64,000 bases of DNA from Flavonifractor sp963557075 (GTDB lineage Bacteria; Bacillota; Clostridia; Oscillospirales; Oscillospiraceae), in the NCBI GenBank assembly GCA_963557075.1, contig CAUWDA010000006.1:1-64000 (forward strand), in the 5' to 3' direction. A model generated the notes under the pieces. It was not told where the DNA came from. It searched no databases and saw only the letters and a program-made list of their open reading frames with translations. Positions 1 through 7,531 of the stretch are shown piece after piece. The first letter of the stretch is position 1. Every line of letters starts with the position of its first letter. The position numbers and the translations under genes were made by a program.

Positions 1-72
1 TTTTTCTCTCCTCAATTTTTCTTCATTTTTCTATTGACTTTTTATTTGCAGACTTCAATAAAAGACTTGTGA

Positions 73-101
73 TTGAAAAATTGTGCTACAAATGCTATAC
101 T
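73..101 (+). promoter_or_regulatory. sigma-A type promoter for short transcript
   Basis: TTGAAA at 73-78, a 17-bp spacer and TATACT at 96-101 give a near-consensus vegetative promoter reading rightward. The transcript would be about 225 nt, would carry the small ORF at 198-296 and would end in the hairpin at 298-331. It opposes the conjugation genes, which run leftward. Confidence 0.6.
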
Positions 102-197
102 GCACTTGGCCCCAGGAGGCACGGTAGAGAGAGCCATCGGATAGCAGGGCGACCATATATGGGGCAACTGTCACTGACTATCGCGGAGGTGTTGCCG

Positions 198-296
198 ATG
201 GTTTCGGATTTCTTAACAGTTGCGTCTTTTACAGTTCTCATGCTGACAAAATTGTTGCTTAATTCTTGCTCTTTTACCGGCCTCTTAAATTGTTAG
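198..296 (+). CDS. small hydrophobic peptide (32 aa), possible holin-like toxin or leader peptide
   Basis: ATG at 198 is preceded by GGAGG with 8 nt spacing, in a transcript that has its own promoter (73-101) and terminator (298-331). The product is 32 residues with a hydrophobic centre (FLTVASFTVLMLTKLLL) and a Cys-containing C-terminus. Size, hydrophobicity and the free-standing unit resemble the small holin-like or type I toxin peptides often found in Firmicutes mobile elements, but I recognise no specific family. It runs convergent to the transfer genes. It may also be a degenerate ORF; the assignment as a translated gene rests on promoter, SD and terminator only. Confidence 0.4.
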   Translation: MVSDFLTVASFTVLMLTKLLLNSCSFTGLLNC

Positions 297-297
297 T

Positions 298-331
298 AAA
301 ATGCTGTGGATGCTGATATCCACAGCATTTT
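298..331. terminator. bidirectional intrinsic terminator
   Basis: A 14-bp perfect stem (298-311 with 318-331) and 6-nt loop, flanked by A and T runs on both sides, separates the end of the leftward transfer genes from the short rightward transcript. Confidence 0.75.
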
Positions 332-348
332 TACTTAATTTTATAATT

Positions 349-675
349 TTATCCGGTAATGAGAGTGAGGATCTCCTTGGTAAAGGTGATCACAATACCG
401 CCAGCAATGGTGAGCATGCCGTTGGCCCGCTGAGAGGGGTCGTGGCTCTTGAGGGACAGGCCCAGCTGGAGGACACCGAAGCCCAGCAGGATCAGGCCGA
501 TGGCTCGAATCAGGGAGAAGATGAACTCGGAAAGGTTGTTGACGACCGTCAGCGGATCGTCTGCGGCAAAGGCCGGGACAACCATAACGGTCAGCGCCAG
601 AACGAGGCAGGAAAACAGGGCGTACAGTTTCCGTGCGCGGCGCTCATACTTGCGGGTGGTCAGATCATGTTTCAT
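349..675 (-). CDS. VirB2/TrbC-like or Maff2-like small membrane protein of the conjugation module
   Basis: A 108-residue protein with a basic N-terminus, a signal-like hydrophobic segment ending in AFA (about residues 18-37), and two further hydrophobic stretches (about 50-72 and 86-105). Small two-helix membrane proteins directly after the coupling-protein gene are typical of Tn1549-type elements (Maff2 or VirB2/TrbC pilin-like families) and are thought to be part of the mating pore. Its ATG overlaps the traG stop codon (ATGA), so the two are translationally coupled. Family assignment is by size, topology and position rather than by a diagnostic motif. Confidence 0.55.
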   Translation of the reverse strand: MKHDLTTRKYERRARKLYALFSCLVLALTVMVVPAFAADDPLTVVNNLSEFIFSLIRAIGLILLGFGVLQLGLSLKSHDPSQRANGMLTIAGGIVITFTKEILTLITG

Positions 676-2411
676 GCTGCAGTCTCCTTTTCTTTGTTGG
701 TTTCATCGGCAGAAATAACCTGGAAGAACGGTGTGCCTGGAATGGCCGGTGTGGTGTTGTGTCCATGGTGAATATACGGCGCTCCGCCTCCGTCCACGGT
801 GTAGCGGATAGCGGGGTGCTCGGTCAGTTCATACTTTAGGTCCATGACGGGTTTTGCTCCCCGGATAAACAAGATGCAATAGCGATTATCCAACGCACGA
901 ACCTCATCGGGGGTAAGCAGCTCCCGTCCGCTCATCTGGAAATTGGTGGAGTAGGAGCCCGATTTGCCCTTGGTCTGCCCATGGGTCTTTGTATCAATGG
1001 TGGCCTTGCCCAGGGCTTCAGAGATATACTTATGGGTGCTCTGCTCGTTGCCGCCCAGATAGAGGATGGTGTCCGAGTTGCCGGGGATGGTCTCCCAGGA
1101 GTCCTTGTATAGCTCCTTAATTTGGGCCATATTCTGGATGATGGTGCTGGAGGAAATGTTACGGGAACGCATGGTGGCCAATTCACGGGTGTACCCTGGC
1201 AGCGGCATGGCCGCGAACTCATCCAATACAAAGTGGACGTGCCGGGGCAGCGCCCCATGATGGATCTGATCCGCGCTGTAATAAAGCGTCTGAAACGCCT
1301 GGGAATAGAGCAGAGACACCAAAAAATTGAAGGTGTTGTCATTGTCCGGAATCACGGCGTAGAGAGCGCATTTCTTTTCTCCCAGGGTATAGAGGTCCAT
1401 ATCGTCGTGGTCCGTGATGGCCCGGATCTGGGGCAGGTTGAAGGGGGCCAGACGAACCGCGGCGGAGACCAAAATACTCTTGGCTGTCTTGCCCGCGCTC
1501 TGCTTGAATACTTTGTACTGCCGCAGAGCCACGCTCTCCGGGTTCTCCCGTTCCATGGCCTGGAACAGTAGATCCAGGGGGGAGAGATACTCGTCATCCT
1601 CCTCTCGAACCTCCGCGTATTCCAGTACCCGCATGACCATGGAGAAGTTCTGCTCATACTCCGGGGCCTCCTGGAACAGCATGAGGATGATGGCTTGGAG
1701 GAGCGCCGTCTCGGCTTTGGTCCAAAATGGATCAGATTCATGGCTGCCCTTTGGTGTGGTAGCCTGGATGAGATTATTGACCAGCTTGAGGACATCTTTT
1801 TCATCTCTCAGATAGCGGAAGGGGTTGTATCCGTCCGATTGTTCCAGATTGACCAGGTTTAGCACCCGGATGTCATACCCTTTGCTTTTCAGCCACCCTC
1901 CGGTGGCTGTGAGTACCTCCATTTTCGGGTCGGTAATGACATAATTGGTGTTGGCCTCCAGAATGTTTGGTTTGACATAGCTGCGGGTCTTAGCCGCGCC
2001 GCTGCCGCCGATAACCAAGACGTTGAGGGAGCGGCGGTGCTTGTGGGTGTCCAAGCCCAGGCGGACATGGCGGGTCAGGATCTTGTTCTCTTTTTGGCGG
2101 AACATGGCGTTGACCTGCCGGGGAGAGCCCCAGGCGGCGGAGCCGTGCTCCTCACCGTCCCGAGTGCGCCGCTGTTCCGAGGCGTAGACGCATAGGCCCA
2201 TGATATAGAGGCCGGTGCAGATCAGGATGGACAGCAGGCTTTTGTCGGTCCATCGGATCTCCAGCGGATGCTGGAGCGCCATGGTCAGATTGGTAAGGAG
2301 CTCCGGCAGCCCATGCCCCAGAGATTGCGCGATGAGCAATGCGCCCCATACCACCGGAACATAGAAAAACAGGGCCAGGACGATGTCCCCGGCCCTGGAA
2401 CTTTGTTTCAG
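672..2411 (-). CDS. type IV coupling protein VirD4/TraG family
   Basis: This is the ATPase that brings the relaxase-DNA complex to the secretion channel at the inner membrane. Two N-terminal membrane segments are followed by a Walker A region (GGSGAAKTR), Walker B (FVLDEFA) and the conserved RSRNISSSTIIQN segment. The usual Gly before the Walker A Lys is Ala here. A GTG at 2354 is the first standard start but has no Shine-Dalgarno site and cuts into the first membrane helix; the frame stays open to 2411, where CTG follows GGGGGTGA at good spacing, so I chose 2411 (579 aa). It follows pcfB and a hairpin and overlaps the next gene by ATGA. Confidence 0.88.
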   Translation of the reverse strand: MKQSSRAGDIVLALFFYVPVVWGALLIAQSLGHGLPELLTNLTMALQHPLEIRWTDKSLLSILICTGLYIMGLCVYASEQRRTRDGEEHGSAAWGSPRQVNAMFRQKENKILTRHVRLGLDTHKHRRSLNVLVIGGSGAAKTRSYVKPNILEANTNYVITDPKMEVLTATGGWLKSKGYDIRVLNLVNLEQSDGYNPFRYLRDEKDVLKLVNNLIQATTPKGSHESDPFWTKAETALLQAIILMLFQEAPEYEQNFSMVMRVLEYAEVREEDDEYLSPLDLLFQAMERENPESVALRQYKVFKQSAGKTAKSILVSAAVRLAPFNLPQIRAITDHDDMDLYTLGEKKCALYAVIPDNDNTFNFLVSLLYSQAFQTLYYSADQIHHGALPRHVHFVLDEFAAMPLPGYTRELATMRSRNISSSTIIQNMAQIKELYKDSWETIPGNSDTILYLGGNEQSTHKYISEALGKATIDTKTHGQTKGKSGSYSTNFQMSGRELLTPDEVRALDNRYCILFIRGAKPVMDLKYELTEHPAIRYTVDGGGAPYIHHGHNTTPAIPGTPFFQVISADETNKEKETAA

Positions 2412-2433
2412 TACAGTTCACCCCCATCCATAA

Positions 2434-2469
2434 CAAAAGCAGGGCGCGTTGGCATATCACGCGCCCTGC
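2434..2469 (-). terminator. hairpin between pcfB and traG (attenuator or partial terminator)
   Basis: An 11-bp perfect GC-rich stem (2439-2449 with 2459-2469) is followed on the minus strand by TTTTGTT. It lies just after the pcfB stop and just before the traG ribosome-binding site, so it probably reduces rather than stops transcription into traG. Confidence 0.6.
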
Positions 2470-2473
2470 CGTC

Positions 2474-3121
2474 TTATCGCTGTTTGGTACGAAGCTTTTG
2501 CTTATTTTTGGCCGGAGCCTCCTTGTGCTGCCGGTTCAGCTGCTCCCGGTACCCCTTCAGCTGTGCCAGAACAGAGGGGCGCTCATGGGTCGTCTCCGTA
2601 CTGATTTCGCTCTTGGAGATACTGGAGCTGCCGCTGATACCGGCCAAGTCGAACTCCGACCGAGACTCTTTTTTTGGCGTTTTTTCCTCCCGGATCACTG
2701 AATCCCGCATGGGGGCTTGCTCCTTGGCTGGTGTACTCTGGCGATCCTGCGGAAGGTATCGGATGCGCTCAAAAATGAGATTGGCGCGCTCCAGCTCTGT
2801 GACGGGCATGGCCACATCTACCACCTTGCCGCGACCATCTGAATCCCGGATGACAGAAAACAGGATCTTCTGTTTGACTGCTCTCTGCTTGAATGCCTGA
2901 TACTGTTCCGGCGACATGGGGAACATTCGGATATCCCGTGTCTCCCGGAGCATTTTCCCCATGTTGACCTTCCCGGACAGGGTCTTGTGATACTTTGCCA
3001 AAGCCAGCGTAATGGCCAGTAGATTTTTGAGGGCGGATGCGCCCAGCCGAACCGTCACTTCTGTGCCGGTCAACATCATGCGAACCATCTGGTCAGCAGC
3101 CTCACCGCCTCCGATGTTCAT
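2474..3121 (-). CDS. PcfB family (DUF3801) conjugation accessory protein
   Basis: A 215-residue protein of the PcfB/DUF3801 type, found between relaxase and coupling-protein genes in Gram-positive conjugative elements. The conserved part is residues 1-130, with the motif MRETRDIRMFPMS-like segment followed by a region resembling a nucleic-acid or relaxase-contact domain (LFSVIRDSDGRG); the rest is a low-complexity charged tail ending NKQKLRTKQR. Its start (ATG with GAGGTG upstream) overlaps the relaxase gene end by 20 bp. In pCF10, PcfB helps couple the relaxosome to PcfC; the same role here is inferred. Confidence 0.75.
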   Translation of the reverse strand: MNIGGGEAADQMVRMMLTGTEVTVRLGASALKNLLAITLALAKYHKTLSGKVNMGKMLRETRDIRMFPMSPEQYQAFKQRAVKQKILFSVIRDSDGRGKVVDVAMPVTELERANLIFERIRYLPQDRQSTPAKEQAPMRDSVIREEKTPKKESRSEFDLAGISGSSSISKSEISTETTHERPSVLAQLKGYREQLNRQHKEAPAKNKQKLRTKQR

Positions 3122-4508
3122 CGTGTTCCACCTCGTTTCCTCTTGTTTCGGTTTTGCGGATATCTTCTTCCATCTGCTTACTTGCCGTCTGGATTTCCCG
3201 GCACAGGGCCAGCTTTTTGCGTTCTGCGCGGATCTGCCGGTTTAGCTCGGCAAGCTGGTTATACACCTCCGTTTTTTCTTGTGTCAGATGCTCAGAGGGG
3301 ACGCCGCACTGTTCCAATAGGCGCACGGCTTGCATGTAGCGGGCAAACTCTTCCTCCATGCCGGACAGCCCCTTCTCATAGCATACCTTGGCCGGTGCCA
3401 GGGCCTCCACATCCGCCAGGGCGTCGTACAGCGCCTGCCGCTTCTTTTTGCGTACATTGAGGATGGTGCGCTGCTTCATCAGATCGGCCAGTGTTTCCTC
3501 TGTGCGGCTTTGATAGGCGGTCATTTCGTCAGTGGTGGAAATGTCGTTCTCTCGCAGGAAAGCAAACTGTGTCCGGTACTGCTCAAATTTCATGACTTCC
3601 TGCCGCAGGTGCGGCGTCATCCTGGGGGGATACTGTCGCTGTTCGATTTTTCCCAGCAGATAGAGATAATGAACGTACAGGGCCAAAAAGCCCGTGTATT
3701 TGGGGTGTCTGCGGTAGGGATGAAACATGGGTCTGTCAGCAAAAGCAGCCCGTTGACCTGTCTCGATTTCCTCCAAATTGCCCAGAATTTCGGCACGGAT
3801 ACCGTCCTCTGTGAAGGCGGCATTTTTTCTGCCTGGATACTGGAACCGCTCCTGGCCCCGCAGACGGAATCCCAGACGGTTTCCGTGGCGGATCTCGTAG
3901 CCCTTGTGCTCCATGAGCAGAAAGAAGTGTCCCAGGTCATTGGCGTCCTCAATGGACTCACGGAGATCCGCCTCCAGCATGGAGCGGAAGGTGGGTTGAC
4001 CCTTGGATTGACGCAGCCACTCCACATAGCTCATGGATTTGGAGGTCTCGCCAGAGAGGATCACGGAGAGGCCGTGCTCCCGGCACAGCCGGTCTGAGAT
4101 GGCCCGGATTTGGTAGTAGTAACTTCTGGAATTACTATGGTATTTCTCGCCGGTGTCCGCGTTCACGGAGTTGAACACAATGTGCGAGTGGATATGCCCC
4201 CGATCCACATGGGTGGCAATTACCGCCTCGTAACCGTTCAGATGCTCCGCAGCGAAAGTCTTGGCAATTTCCAGAGCCAGCTCGGGAGAGATTTCACCAG
4301 GCTTGAAAGACTGGACGATATGATAATACTGGATACGATCTTCTTTTCCTGTGCGCCGTTTGGTCTCCAGCATCTGACGGCACTCCCGGCCTGGTTCACA
4401 GCCCTGATGGGCGGTAAGGATCTTCTGCTCCGTCTTATCGCTGTTGAGGATGTAGTCGATCCCGATATCCAACCGACCTTTTCGGGCCAGAATCTTGGTG
4501 ATGGCCAT
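3102..4508 (-). CDS. MobA/VirD2-type relaxase
   Basis: A 468-residue relaxase that nicks oriT and pilots the strand. The N-terminal nuclease domain shows the His-rich metal motif HVDRGHIHSHIVFNS (about residues 100-114) and a candidate catalytic Tyr near the N-terminus (IDYILNSDKT, Tyr18 region). The C-terminal half is charged and helical (about 330-460), likely coiled coil. The start ATG overlaps the mobC stop by 1 nt, and the 3' end overlaps pcfB, so mobC-relaxase-pcfB form one coupled unit. It is of normal length for Firmicutes MobP-type relaxases. Confidence 0.92.
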   Translation of the reverse strand: MAITKILARKGRLDIGIDYILNSDKTEQKILTAHQGCEPGRECRQMLETKRRTGKEDRIQYYHIVQSFKPGEISPELALEIAKTFAAEHLNGYEAVIATHVDRGHIHSHIVFNSVNADTGEKYHSNSRSYYYQIRAISDRLCREHGLSVILSGETSKSMSYVEWLRQSKGQPTFRSMLEADLRESIEDANDLGHFFLLMEHKGYEIRHGNRLGFRLRGQERFQYPGRKNAAFTEDGIRAEILGNLEEIETGQRAAFADRPMFHPYRRHPKYTGFLALYVHYLYLLGKIEQRQYPPRMTPHLRQEVMKFEQYRTQFAFLRENDISTTDEMTAYQSRTEETLADLMKQRTILNVRKKKRQALYDALADVEALAPAKVCYEKGLSGMEEEFARYMQAVRLLEQCGVPSEHLTQEKTEVYNQLAELNRQIRAERKKLALCREIQTASKQMEEDIRKTETRGNEVEHDEHRRR

Positions 4509-4831
4509 TATGGATTGGCCACCTGGTACATTAACTCATAGACTTTATCCAGCAGGAACAGTCCACGCCTGGCATCCTCTGCCGTGGCGATACCGGCATT
4601 GACGCTGCGGGCGATCTGGTTGATGTTGTTGCCGATGTGATGGATCTCTGTGCGGAGATCCTTGATTTCCTGGGAAGGTCTGGCCCGGATCGGAGTACCA
4701 TCGATGAGCCGGACGATATAAGCCCGTTTGCACAGTCCACAGAGTTTGGCCTGACGGCAGAGCTGCTGATACTGCTCCGCCGTCAACTCGATGTGCAGAT
4801 GATGTTTCTGGTTATCGCACGTCTTTCTCAT
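4508..4831 (-). CDS. mobC: MobC family relaxosome protein
   Basis: A 107-residue protein with an N-terminal ribbon-helix-helix-like segment (HLHIELTAEQYQQL) and the MobC signature LRTEIHHIGNNINQIAR at about residues 62-78. MobC binds near oriT and helps the relaxase open the nick region. AAAGGAG precedes the ATG with 6-nt spacing. It is the first transfer gene downstream of the tRNA-like gene and the candidate oriT. Confidence 0.88.
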   Translation of the reverse strand: MRKTCDNQKHHLHIELTAEQYQQLCRQAKLCGLCKRAYIVRLIDGTPIRARPSQEIKDLRTEIHHIGNNINQIARSVNAGIATAEDARRGLFLLDKVYELMYQVANP

Positions 4832-4892
4832 GCTTTACTCCTTTGTTACTTGACATCCAAGATAAATTTGATAGAATAAGCATGTATTCTAT

Positions 4893-4967
4893 ACCGCATT
4901 AGCTCAGTTGGATAGAGCGCCCCTCTAACTAAGGGGATTGTCGGGGGTTCGAGTCCCCCATGCGAAC
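4893..4967 (+). tRNA. tRNA-like gene, anticodon read as AAC (Val-type), possibly degenerate
   Basis: The cloverleaf is complete: D stem GCTC/GAGC with loop AGTTGGATA, anticodon stem CCCCT/AGGGG with loop CTAACTA, T stem GGGGG/CCCCC with loop TTCGAGT. The acceptor stem pairs for five bases but the first two pairs (A1-A72, C2-A71) mismatch, and no CCA is encoded. An AAC anticodon is very rare in bacteria. It lies inside the ICE between mobC and the candidate oriT and runs opposite to mobC. It could be a pseudo-tRNA or an element-borne tRNA. Confidence 0.7.
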
Positions 4968-5059
4968 TTTCCAAGTATTGCAGAATATGGTACTTGTTTT
5001 GGCAGTCAGCAATGACTGCCTTTTTATTTCCCGCCATGTCGATTTCGTCATTTCTGCCC

Positions 5060-5180
5060 GCAGGCGGCATTGGGGTCAGGGTTTTCCCCTGCAAGCGCGC
5101 AAAATGTACATTTGCGCTATGCTTGCCCAACGCCGCCCCTGGCGGCGTTGGTGCGGCCCCGCCGAAGCGGGGCCTTTTCT
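5060..5180. other. candidate oriT / relaxosome-binding region
   Basis: The non-coding stretch upstream of mobC holds several dyads in a row: GGGGTCAGGGTTTTCCCC, an imperfect repeat GCGCAAAATGTACATTTGCGC (about 5097-5117), a perfect 10-bp hairpin (5128-5137 with 5141-5150) and a GC hairpin (5155-5174). Position next to mobC and relaxase and a cluster of inverted repeats are typical of oriT. The nick site itself cannot be named from sequence. Confidence 0.42.
5155..5180 (+). terminator. GC hairpin with T run
   Basis: GGCCCCGC, loop CGAA, GCGGGGCC, then TTTTCT. It would stop rightward transcription coming through the tRNA-like gene, or be one arm of the oriT region. Confidence 0.55.
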
Positions 5181-5231
5181 CATGCGGTAGGTGGATTATG
5201 ATCCGGGCAGGCAGAGCCTGCCAACTCCTCG

Positions 5232-5264
5232 AAAAAGAAAAATCACCGCTCTGGACCAGAGCGG
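5232..5264 (-). terminator. intrinsic terminator, leftward
   Basis: CCGCTCTGG/CCAGAGCGG inverted repeat (5246-5264) followed on the minus strand by GATTTTTCTTTTTC. It backs up the stronger terminator at 5351-5394 downstream of the VapD-like gene. The rest of 4968-5350 holds no ORF that I can support. Confidence 0.55.
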
Positions 5265-5350
5265 CGACGCTTATTGTGGGCTGGAATGCTCAATATTCCT
5301 CTGGCATGATCATCTCCACACAAGGGTGTCTATGTTAGCACCCTGAATGT

Positions 5351-5394
5351 CAAAAAATCCGGGCAGGGTGTCTTATGTGACACCCTGCCCGGAT
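5351..5394 (-). terminator. strong intrinsic terminator of the VapD-like module
   Basis: A perfect 16-bp stem (5357-5372 with 5379-5394) with 6-nt loop and a six-T run on the minus strand begins right at the stop codon of the VapD-like gene. Confidence 0.85.
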
Positions 5395-5844
5395 TTATCG
5401 TTCCGAAGAGCGGTTTCTTTTCCGTGCTATCCGTGATCCCGCTGGAGGGGCATGTCGCTCGATTTTGGGAAGCGGCTCCAAGGTTATCTCGCTCAGATCC
5501 ACGTCCAAAGGTTTGGACGCATTTTCAAGGACATGCTTGAGGCTGTGCTGGACGCCAATATTGGTCACATCGATCTCATTGACACACTGACTCAACCAGG
5601 GGAATCGTTCCGCCAACTGCTCCATCAGACCAATCACATCCAATGTAGTCAATTTATCTGCTGAGACATACACCGAATATTGGCGATGCTCAAATCCGTT
5701 GGCCGTCATGAATCGGCGGATATCTTGATACGCCTTTTTATAGTATTGAGCATTTGGGGGCGGCTCCGTATGCGGGTAGAGCTGCTTCAATGTCTCCTGA
5801 TGCAAATCGAACGTGATCTGCTTTCTGCTTCCGATGTTGGACAT
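5395..5844 (-). CDS. VapD-like (Cas2-fold) protein, probable toxin
   Basis: A 149-residue protein. Residues about 8-110 fit the VapD pattern: ITFDLHQETL strand, YKKAYQDIRRFMTANGFEH helix, a QYSVYVS strand, then a helix and a WLSQCVNEIDV segment. VapD proteins are small Cas2-like ribonucleases, several acting as toxins. I place the start at ATG 5844, which sits in TAATATG directly after the partner gene's stop, giving translational coupling. The C-terminus is extended by a basic tail, RIARKRNRSSER, not found in classic VapD. Toxin role is inferred from fold and two-gene layout with own promoter and terminator. Confidence 0.65.
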   Translation of the reverse strand: MSNIGSRKQITFDLHQETLKQLYPHTEPPPNAQYYKKAYQDIRRFMTANGFEHRQYSVYVSADKLTTLDVIGLMEQLAERFPWLSQCVNEIDVTNIGVQHSLKHVLENASKPLDVDLSEITLEPLPKIERHAPPAGSRIARKRNRSSER

Positions 5845-5845
5845 A

Positions 5846-6157
5846 TTAGGCCATCTTCCGTCTCTGGATTTTCCACGCCTGAGACAGTACATCCTCCTGT
5901 GTACCATCGTCATCGTACCAAGTGCAGGAAGCTGCGAACTTGGGGAACCAATCTGTCCGAAGCAATGCCATCAAAATGGCCCACATATTAGAGAAATCTT
6001 CTTCGCCGCCACAGCCCACAAAGGACAGCTTCTCGCCATTGGAAACGCAGGGTAATCCTTTTGCCGCAAAGTTTTTCTGGATAGTCTGCCGCACAGTGTC
6101 CACAGTATATCCGTACTGCTGGATCTGCTCCTTGTCAAAGGTGAACTCGACTTTCAT
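5846..6157 (-). CDS. small acidic partner of the VapD-like protein (candidate antitoxin)
   Basis: A 103-residue protein of no family I recognise, starting MKVEFTFDKEQIQQ. ATG 6157 has AGGAGG at 7 nt spacing; longer upstream starts would run through the promoter. It is the first gene of a two-gene unit with a consensus promoter (6182-6210) and a strong terminator after the VapD-like gene, the usual order antitoxin-toxin. Antitoxin function is an inference from this order only. Confidence 0.6.
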   Translation of the reverse strand: MKVEFTFDKEQIQQYGYTVDTVRQTIQKNFAAKGLPCVSNGEKLSFVGCGGEEDFSNMWAILMALLRTDWFPKFAASCTWYDDDGTQEDVLSQAWKIQRRKMA

Positions 6158-6181
6158 GCGCGCACCTCCTCCTGTTGTTTC

Positions 6182-6210
6182 ATTATACCCGCCTGTTGGG
6201 GTGTTATCAA
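6182..6210 (-). promoter_or_regulatory. promoter of the VapD-like module
   Basis: TTGATA (6205-6210), 17-bp spacer, perfect TATAAT (6182-6187), about 20 nt upstream of the AGGAGG site of the first gene. It lies just beyond the end of the DNA methyltransferase gene, so the module is an independent transcription unit. Confidence 0.8.
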
Positions 6211-6234
6211 GGGCAATCGGCAGACAGCAGGCCG

Positions 6235-6957
6235 TCACGCACTCTGGGCCAGCTCCCGTGCGATCCGTTCCTTGGACAGGGCGGCGTAGGCGTCGGTGAC
6301 CTCGATGCCAGTGGCAGAGTAGCCCTCCAGCACGGCGGCCAGCACCGTGCTGCCGGAACCGGCAAAGGGGTCCAGGATGCGCCCGCCTGGCTCGGTGATC
6401 TTCACCACATCCCGCATGAGCTGCAATGGCTTCTCCGTCAGATGGATGCGGTTCTGGGGATTGCCGTACTTGAATACGCCGGGCAGACAGGGGACGGGTC
6501 TGCTGATAGGCATATCCCCATTGGAACCCCAGACAATGTACTCGGCCTGCTGGCGGAAACGGCCCTTCTGGGGACGGCTGTTACCTTTGTCCCAGACAGC
6601 TGTGCCGCGCCAGATCCACCCCGCCCACTGGAGCGCATCGGTGGCTGCGGGGAGTTGCCGCCAATCGATGAACATGCACACAGGGGCACCGGGTTTACAG
6701 ACCTTGCGGGCGTCATAGAGCCATTCAGCGGCCCAACGGGTCCAGGATCGCTGATCCTTGGAGTCGCCGTCAAAGGGAGGGGGCGCGCTTTCTCCCATGC
6801 TGGAATATTTCTTGTCGGTGGACTTGTTTTTCTCAGCCTGGGTTCGGCCCCCGGAGGCATAGGGGGGATCGGTGATAACCGCATCGAAGGTGTTAGGGGC
6901 GAACTCGCGCAGAACCTTCAGCGCGTCGCCGTGGATGATCTCCCATTTATCGTTCAT
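6235..6957 (-). CDS. DNA methyltransferase, beta-class N6-adenine/N4-cytosine type
   Basis: A 240-residue SAM-dependent DNA methyltransferase. The catalytic motif DPPY (about residue 30) comes before the SAM-binding motif DPFAGSGST (about residue 195), the order of the beta class (M.MboII-like/CcrM-like). A TEKP segment precedes motif I, as usual. I use ATG 6957 (MNDKWEIIHGDAL); longer starts add unrelated sequence. It overlaps the previous gene by 11 bp. No restriction gene is adjacent, so it is a solitary enzyme, plausibly protecting the element against host restriction. The metK gene 3 kb upstream in the same gene string could supply SAM. Confidence 0.88.
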   Translation of the reverse strand: MNDKWEIIHGDALKVLREFAPNTFDAVITDPPYASGGRTQAEKNKSTDKKYSSMGESAPPPFDGDSKDQRSWTRWAAEWLYDARKVCKPGAPVCMFIDWRQLPAATDALQWAGWIWRGTAVWDKGNSRPQKGRFRQQAEYIVWGSNGDMPISRPVPCLPGVFKYGNPQNRIHLTEKPLQLMRDVVKITEPGGRILDPFAGSGSTVLAAVLEGYSATGIEVTDAYAALSKERIARELAQSA

Positions 6958-7531
6958 GAGAATCCCTGCCTTTCTTTTTGTTGGATTTTTTTGGGGGTTG
7001 TTCAGCGGAGAGCTCCGTCTCCACATACTCGCTGATGATATGCAGCGCCTGATCATAGTCACGGCAGGAGGTGACGCGATCAATCATCTCCTTGTTCTGA
7101 TCATGCATGCCTGCCAGTTGGAGCAGTTGGGAGGCAGTACCCATAATAGAGAAGATATTGCCATCTCGGCCCAACAGCTCCATTTTGGGCTTTACGAGCT
7201 TCTGCTCCTGGATAAACCCGCCCAGCCGGTTGGGTACATAATCACTGAGCCAAGTGCCGCCAAATTGACTGTGCGTCTGAATCCGCCACAGCGCAAGCTT
7301 TCCCACATTCAGCTGCACCCCCTCAAAAGAGAACATCAGGTTTGTGAGACCGTCGTGCTGGAATGTGGATGCATGTTCAAATTTGGTCCCATTCAGCAGG
7401 ATTCCTTCCTGGGTGAGCAGATCATTGATGCCGTCCACCCATTCCTGAAGGTCGCCGCCGCAGCCCTGGAGGATCAGCCCCTCCTCGTTGGTCATGTGCC
7501 GCAGGTCCTCCGTGGTCTTTTCTTGGATCAT
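6947..7531 (-). CDS. conserved ICE protein of unknown function
   Basis: A 194-residue soluble protein that I do not recognise. Residues 1-150 look globular, opening with a glycine/cysteine segment (LILQGCGGDLQEWVDGI); the end is a basic tail (SNKKKGRDSHER). GGAGGTCAA precedes the ATG, and the start overlaps the stop of the upstream gene by ATGA. The gene lies in a continuous string of coupled accessory genes between the ParM and methyltransferase genes. Confidence 0.6.
   Translation of the reverse strand: MIQEKTTEDLRHMTNEEGLILQGCGGDLQEWVDGINDLLTQEGILLNGTKFEHASTFQHDGLTNLMFSFEGVQLNVGKLALWRIQTHSQFGGTWLSDYVPNRLGGFIQEQKLVKPKMELLGRDGNIFSIMGTASQLLQLAGMHDQNKEMIDRVTSCRDYDQALHIISEYVETELSAEQPPKKSNKKKGRDSHER

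Noticed and set aside
4893..4967. Amber-suppressor or pyrrolysine tRNA
   Set aside because: CTA occurs in the anticodon loop, but only out of register; the properly paired 7-nt loop places AAC at the anticodon.
4846..5130. 94-residue minus-strand frame across the tRNA-like gene
   Set aside because: It overlaps a cloverleaf and the oriT dyads and has no ribosome-binding site.
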